NCBI GenBank assembly: GCA_023460955.1
Contig: JAEWOH010000049.1
Span: forward strand, 1-34,537
Length of the DNA: 34,537 nt
Direction: 5' to 3'
Origin: Bacillota bacterium
GTDB taxonomy: Bacteria > Bacillota > Clostridia > Acetivibrionales > DSM-1351
Shown: in pieces, positions 32,348-34,537 of the stretch
Layout of the letters: the number at the start of each line of letters is the position of its first letter
How positions within the stretch are numbered: position 1 is the first letter of the stretch
The notes under the pieces: generated by a model
The model's input: only the letters and a program-made list of their open reading frames with translations
What the model was told of the DNA's origin: nothing
The model's database searches: none
Program-made: the position numbers and the translations under genes

Positions 32348-34366
32348 ATGAAAAAGAAAATTAAGAAAGAAAAAAAGGACTATATTAAATTACTACCTAT
32401 AGCCCTTATTTTGGCGATAGTTCCTTTGATTGTTTATATGAAGGAAGTTAAGATTGATGAGTCCTTTTCAAAGTATTGGAAAGGTAAGACATTTGATAAT
32501 GACTTTTTTTCATATTATAAGATGACATGGTTTATAGCGTTAACTTGCATTGCAGTTCTTATTTTTTTTGCTTATTCTTTATTTAAAAAAATTGAAATCA
32601 GCTTACCTAAAATGTTTATACCTTTAGGTGTTTATATTACTTTCGTTTTCTTATCAAGCACATTCTCAGATTTTCATACTCAGGCCTTTTTTGGGTATCC
32701 TGACAGATATGAGGGGTTCTTTACAATTTTATGTTATACAATAGTATGTTTACTTTGTTCACTACTTATTAACTCTGAGTTTGACTTCAAATATTTAGTT
32801 TACTTTCTTGCTTTTTCGGTTTTCGTTTTATCTTGGTTAGGAATTTCCCAATTTTTTGATTTTGACTTTCTGCAAACCGAGCTCGGAAAAAGATTAATGC
32901 TGCCAGCTTCAAGTAAAAATTTAATTAATTCTTTTGAATTTAATTTTCCTAAGCAATATATTTATTCCACATTATATAACCCAAATTACGTAGGTGGGTT
33001 TTTTTCTATTATTTTAGCTATATGTATTGTAATTTTTATTTCTTCGAAAAAAATCAAGTACAAAGTAATTTCCGGTATTTTCAGCCTTCTTTCATTCATA
33101 AACCTGGTAGGAAGTTTTTCCTTTGCTGGATTTATTGGAATACTAGCTTCCGGTGTAATTATTATTGTTTACTTACGAAAACACCTTATCCGTAACTTAG
33201 CTCCTATAGCAATAATACTTCTATGTTTTACTTCCATCTTAGTATTCATGAATCAATACTCTAATGGAAAAGTATTAAAAGAGTTTAAAATTGCTGATAA
33301 TATTAACTTCGATATGAAAGATAAACTTACAAGATTAATATCTACTGCTTCTAGTCAAAGTCGGAATAATCTATCCAGCCCCTTAAATTCTTTAATACTA
33401 ATGAATAATAGCAATAACACTGACGATAGAAATAACAATGTAAGTTACAACGAATATTCTGCTCAAGAGCTCAAATCACAAGAATCTTATGGGTCTATTT
33501 CCGGCGAACTTTTATCTTTAGGTTTAACTGGAGAATTAGCCAATCAAGATGGCGCATCTAGAATAATTAGTAATATAAAGCTAAATAAAAATACAGCAAC
33601 AATTTTTACATCAGATACTGATTCACTTGTAATTAAATATGACCCCACAATTACAGAGATATTATTCTTTGATAACAATAATGATAAAGTTAATATATTA
33701 ACTGAAACGTCAGGTGATGAGTATACTATAACATTTAGTGACCCTAGATTTAATACACTTAAGGTTTCTGTGAAGGGTAATGTTTTACTTATTACTGCAC
33801 CTAATACTGCTTTTAATCTGATAATTACCAATGAGGGCATTAAATTTCTAACACCGGCGGGTATCATAACAGATATGCTTACTGCTGATAGTTTTGGCTT
33901 CAAAGGTTGGGAAACCTGGGGATCTAATAGAGGCTATATCTGGTCACGTACAATTCCAATGCTTAAAGAAACAGTTCTATTAGGACATGGTCCTGATACT
34001 TTTGCAATGTATTTTCCCCAAAATGACTATGTAGCAAAAATGAAATATTTAAATAGTATTTATTTATTTGTGGATAAACCACATAATTTATATTTGCAGA
34101 TTGGTATAAATAGCGGATTAATTTCACTTTTAGCCTTTTTGGTATTCATCGGCTGGTATTATATACAATCATTAACTCTTTATTTCAAGGACCGTTCTAA
34201 ACAGTTTTTTACACCTGGGGTAGCATGTTTGGCAGGCGTAACCTCATTCCTTGTATCATCTCTTGCAAATGATAGTGCCGTTTCAATCAGTCCTTTGTTC
34301 TGGATTATCTTAGGCACTGGTATAGCGTGTAACAGACTCTATAAAAAATCAATTTCAACCAACTAA
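32348..34366 (+). CDS. O-antigen ligase/Wzy-like membrane protein with large extracytoplasmic domain
   Basis: A 672-residue polytopic protein of the WaaL/Wzy (O-antigen ligase) superfamily, which joins or polymerises undecaprenyl-linked glycans outside the membrane. About nine to ten helices lie in residues 14-300 and a few more after 585. The family's catalytic region is late: GSNRGYIWSRT (526-535), LGHGPDTF and DKPHNLYLQIG with H579. Between the helix ending near 300 and residue 525 lies an insertion of about 220 residues: a Ser/Asn-rich stretch (333-366) then a beta-rich part (about 405-505). AGGAGG is 5 nt before the ATG. Ligation to a wall polymer or protein is likely; which one is unknown. 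Confidence 0.9.
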   Translation: MKKKIKKEKKDYIKLLPIALILAIVPLIVYMKEVKIDESFSKYWKGKTFDNDFFSYYKMTWFIALTCIAVLIFFAYSLFKKIEISLPKMFIPLGVYITFVFLSSTFSDFHTQAFFGYPDRYEGFFTILCYTIVCLLCSLLINSEFDFKYLVYFLAFSVFVLSWLGISQFFDFDFLQTELGKRLMLPASSKNLINSFEFNFPKQYIYSTLYNPNYVGGFFSIILAICIVIFISSKKIKYKVISGIFSLLSFINLVGSFSFAGFIGILASGVIIIVYLRKHLIRNLAPIAIILLCFTSILVFMNQYSNGKVLKEFKIADNINFDMKDKLTRLISTASSQSRNNLSSPLNSLILMNNSNNTDDRNNNVSYNEYSAQELKSQESYGSISGELLSLGLTGELANQDGASRIISNIKLNKNTATIFTSDTDSLVIKYDPTITEILFFDNNNDKVNILTETSGDEYTITFSDPRFNTLKVSVKGNVLLITAPNTAFNLIITNEGIKFLTPAGIITDMLTADSFGFKGWETWGSNRGYIWSRTIPMLKETVLLGHGPDTFAMYFPQNDYVAKMKYLNSIYLFVDKPHNLYLQIGINSGLISLLAFLVFIGWYYIQSLTLYFKDRSKQFFTPGVACLAGVTSFLVSSLANDSAVSISPLFWIILGTGIACNRLYKKSISTN

Positions 34367-34372
34367 TCTATT

Positions 34373-34380
34373 AGTATATA
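34373..34380. repeat. Putative 8-bp target-site duplication, one copy
   Basis: AGTATATA lies directly before the IS66 terminal repeat. IS66 elements duplicate 8 bp on insertion, so this is the expected position; the second copy is beyond the right edge. Confidence 0.5.
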
Positions 34381-34409
34381 GTAAGCGTCAAATAAAATAG
34401 TGTATAGAA

Positions 34410-34450
34410 AAAGCCGGAAAGCTGATATATAATAATCACTTTTCGGCTTT
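34410..34450 (-). terminator. Terminator overlapping the transposase stop codon
   Basis: AAAGCCGGAAAG (34410-34421) and CTTTTCGGCTTT (34439-34450) form a 12-bp stem with one wobble; on the minus strand it runs into a short T-run. The transposase TGA (34438-34436) sits in the loop, so the last codons form part of the hairpin. Confidence 0.75.
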
Positions 34451-34537
34451 ACAATTTACTTGAACATCTGTACTCCAAGGTAGGAGTTCTTCAAGAAGCT
34501 CAGGGTACTCAATATATCTTAACCCTGGCATAAATTT
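34436..34537 (-). CDS. IS66 transposase (TnpC), C-terminal end only
   Basis: Thirty-three residues are visible, ending at TGA 34436. The stretch EYPELLEELLPWSTDVQVNC is the IS66 C-terminal element, which typically ends in LLPW followed by a short tail. The DDE catalytic core and start lie beyond the right edge. This short ORF is supported by its match to the IS66 end structure. Confidence 0.85.
   Translation of the reverse strand, partial: KFMPGLRYIEYPELLEELLPWSTDVQVNCKAEK

Larger units (their letters stand above)
34381..34537. mobile_element. IS66-family insertion sequence, right end (partial)
   Basis: The element begins with GTAAGCGTCAAATAAAAT, the start expected of IS66 terminal inverted repeats (GTAAGCG). 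It continues with a terminator hairpin and the 3' end of a transposase gene reading out of the window. It inserted 14 bp after the ligase stop codon without breaking the gene. Confidence 0.85.

Overview
The window reads as a chromosomal segment of a low-GC, Gram-positive anaerobe of the Clostridia. A Ruminiclostridium-like bacterium is my best guess, made from protein character only. The evidence is the WalRK regulon with WalH/WalI/WalJ partners, strong AGGAGG-type ribosome binding sites, frequent TTG starts and the absence of outer-membrane genes.

Region 1 (1-976, minus strand) is the 5' part of a group II intron: structured intron RNA followed by the start of its reverse transcriptase, which runs off the left edge. 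The intron lies 5 nt past the T-tract of the walJ intrinsic terminator.

Region 2 (981-9002, minus strand) is the cell-wall stress locus, in the order walR, walK, a small secreted protein of unknown function, walH (yycH), walI (yycI), murA and walJ. WalR-WalK senses and controls wall growth, WalH/WalI modulate the kinase, MurA makes the first committed peptidoglycan precursor and WalJ is an MBL-fold nuclease. Between walR and the next cluster lies a roughly 200-bp dyad that looks like a structured noncoding RNA (9154-9351).

Region 3 (9358-17465) surrounds a divergent promoter. On the minus strand is a membrane-bound UDP-GlcNAc 4,6-dehydratase of the PglF/CapD type. On the plus strand are a small phosphoglycosyl transferase that would start a lipid-linked glycan, an NAD-dependent sugar epimerase/reductase, an MdoB/LTA-synthase-type phosphoglycerol transferase, and an unusual membrane-anchored protein that joins two Ig-like regions, a GDPD-type phosphodiesterase domain and ILEI/PANDER-like regions. 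I read the last two as a module that adds or edits glycerol-phosphate groups on a surface glycan.

Region 4 (17599-32142, minus strand) is one long, very AT-rich polysaccharide operon. In transcription order it encodes a family 2 glycosyltransferase, an ABC-2 exporter (permease and ATPase), two family 4 glycosyltransferases, an inverting 4,6-dehydratase, a 2-epimerase, an RmlD-like reductase (together a UDP-L-sugar pathway), an acyltransferase, a GT2-GT4 double glycosyltransferase, a further GT4 and an FkbM methyltransferase with a long repetitive coiled coil. Two good sigma-A promoters are visible, one before the first gene and one before the permease.

Region 5 (32348-34537) has a plus-strand O-antigen-ligase/Wzy-type membrane protein with a large extracytoplasmic domain, then the end of an IS66-family insertion sequence whose transposase gene runs off the right edge.

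Together regions 3-5 would build, export, decorate and attach a surface glycan (secondary wall polymer, capsule or S-layer glycan), placed beside the WalRK wall-homeostasis locus.
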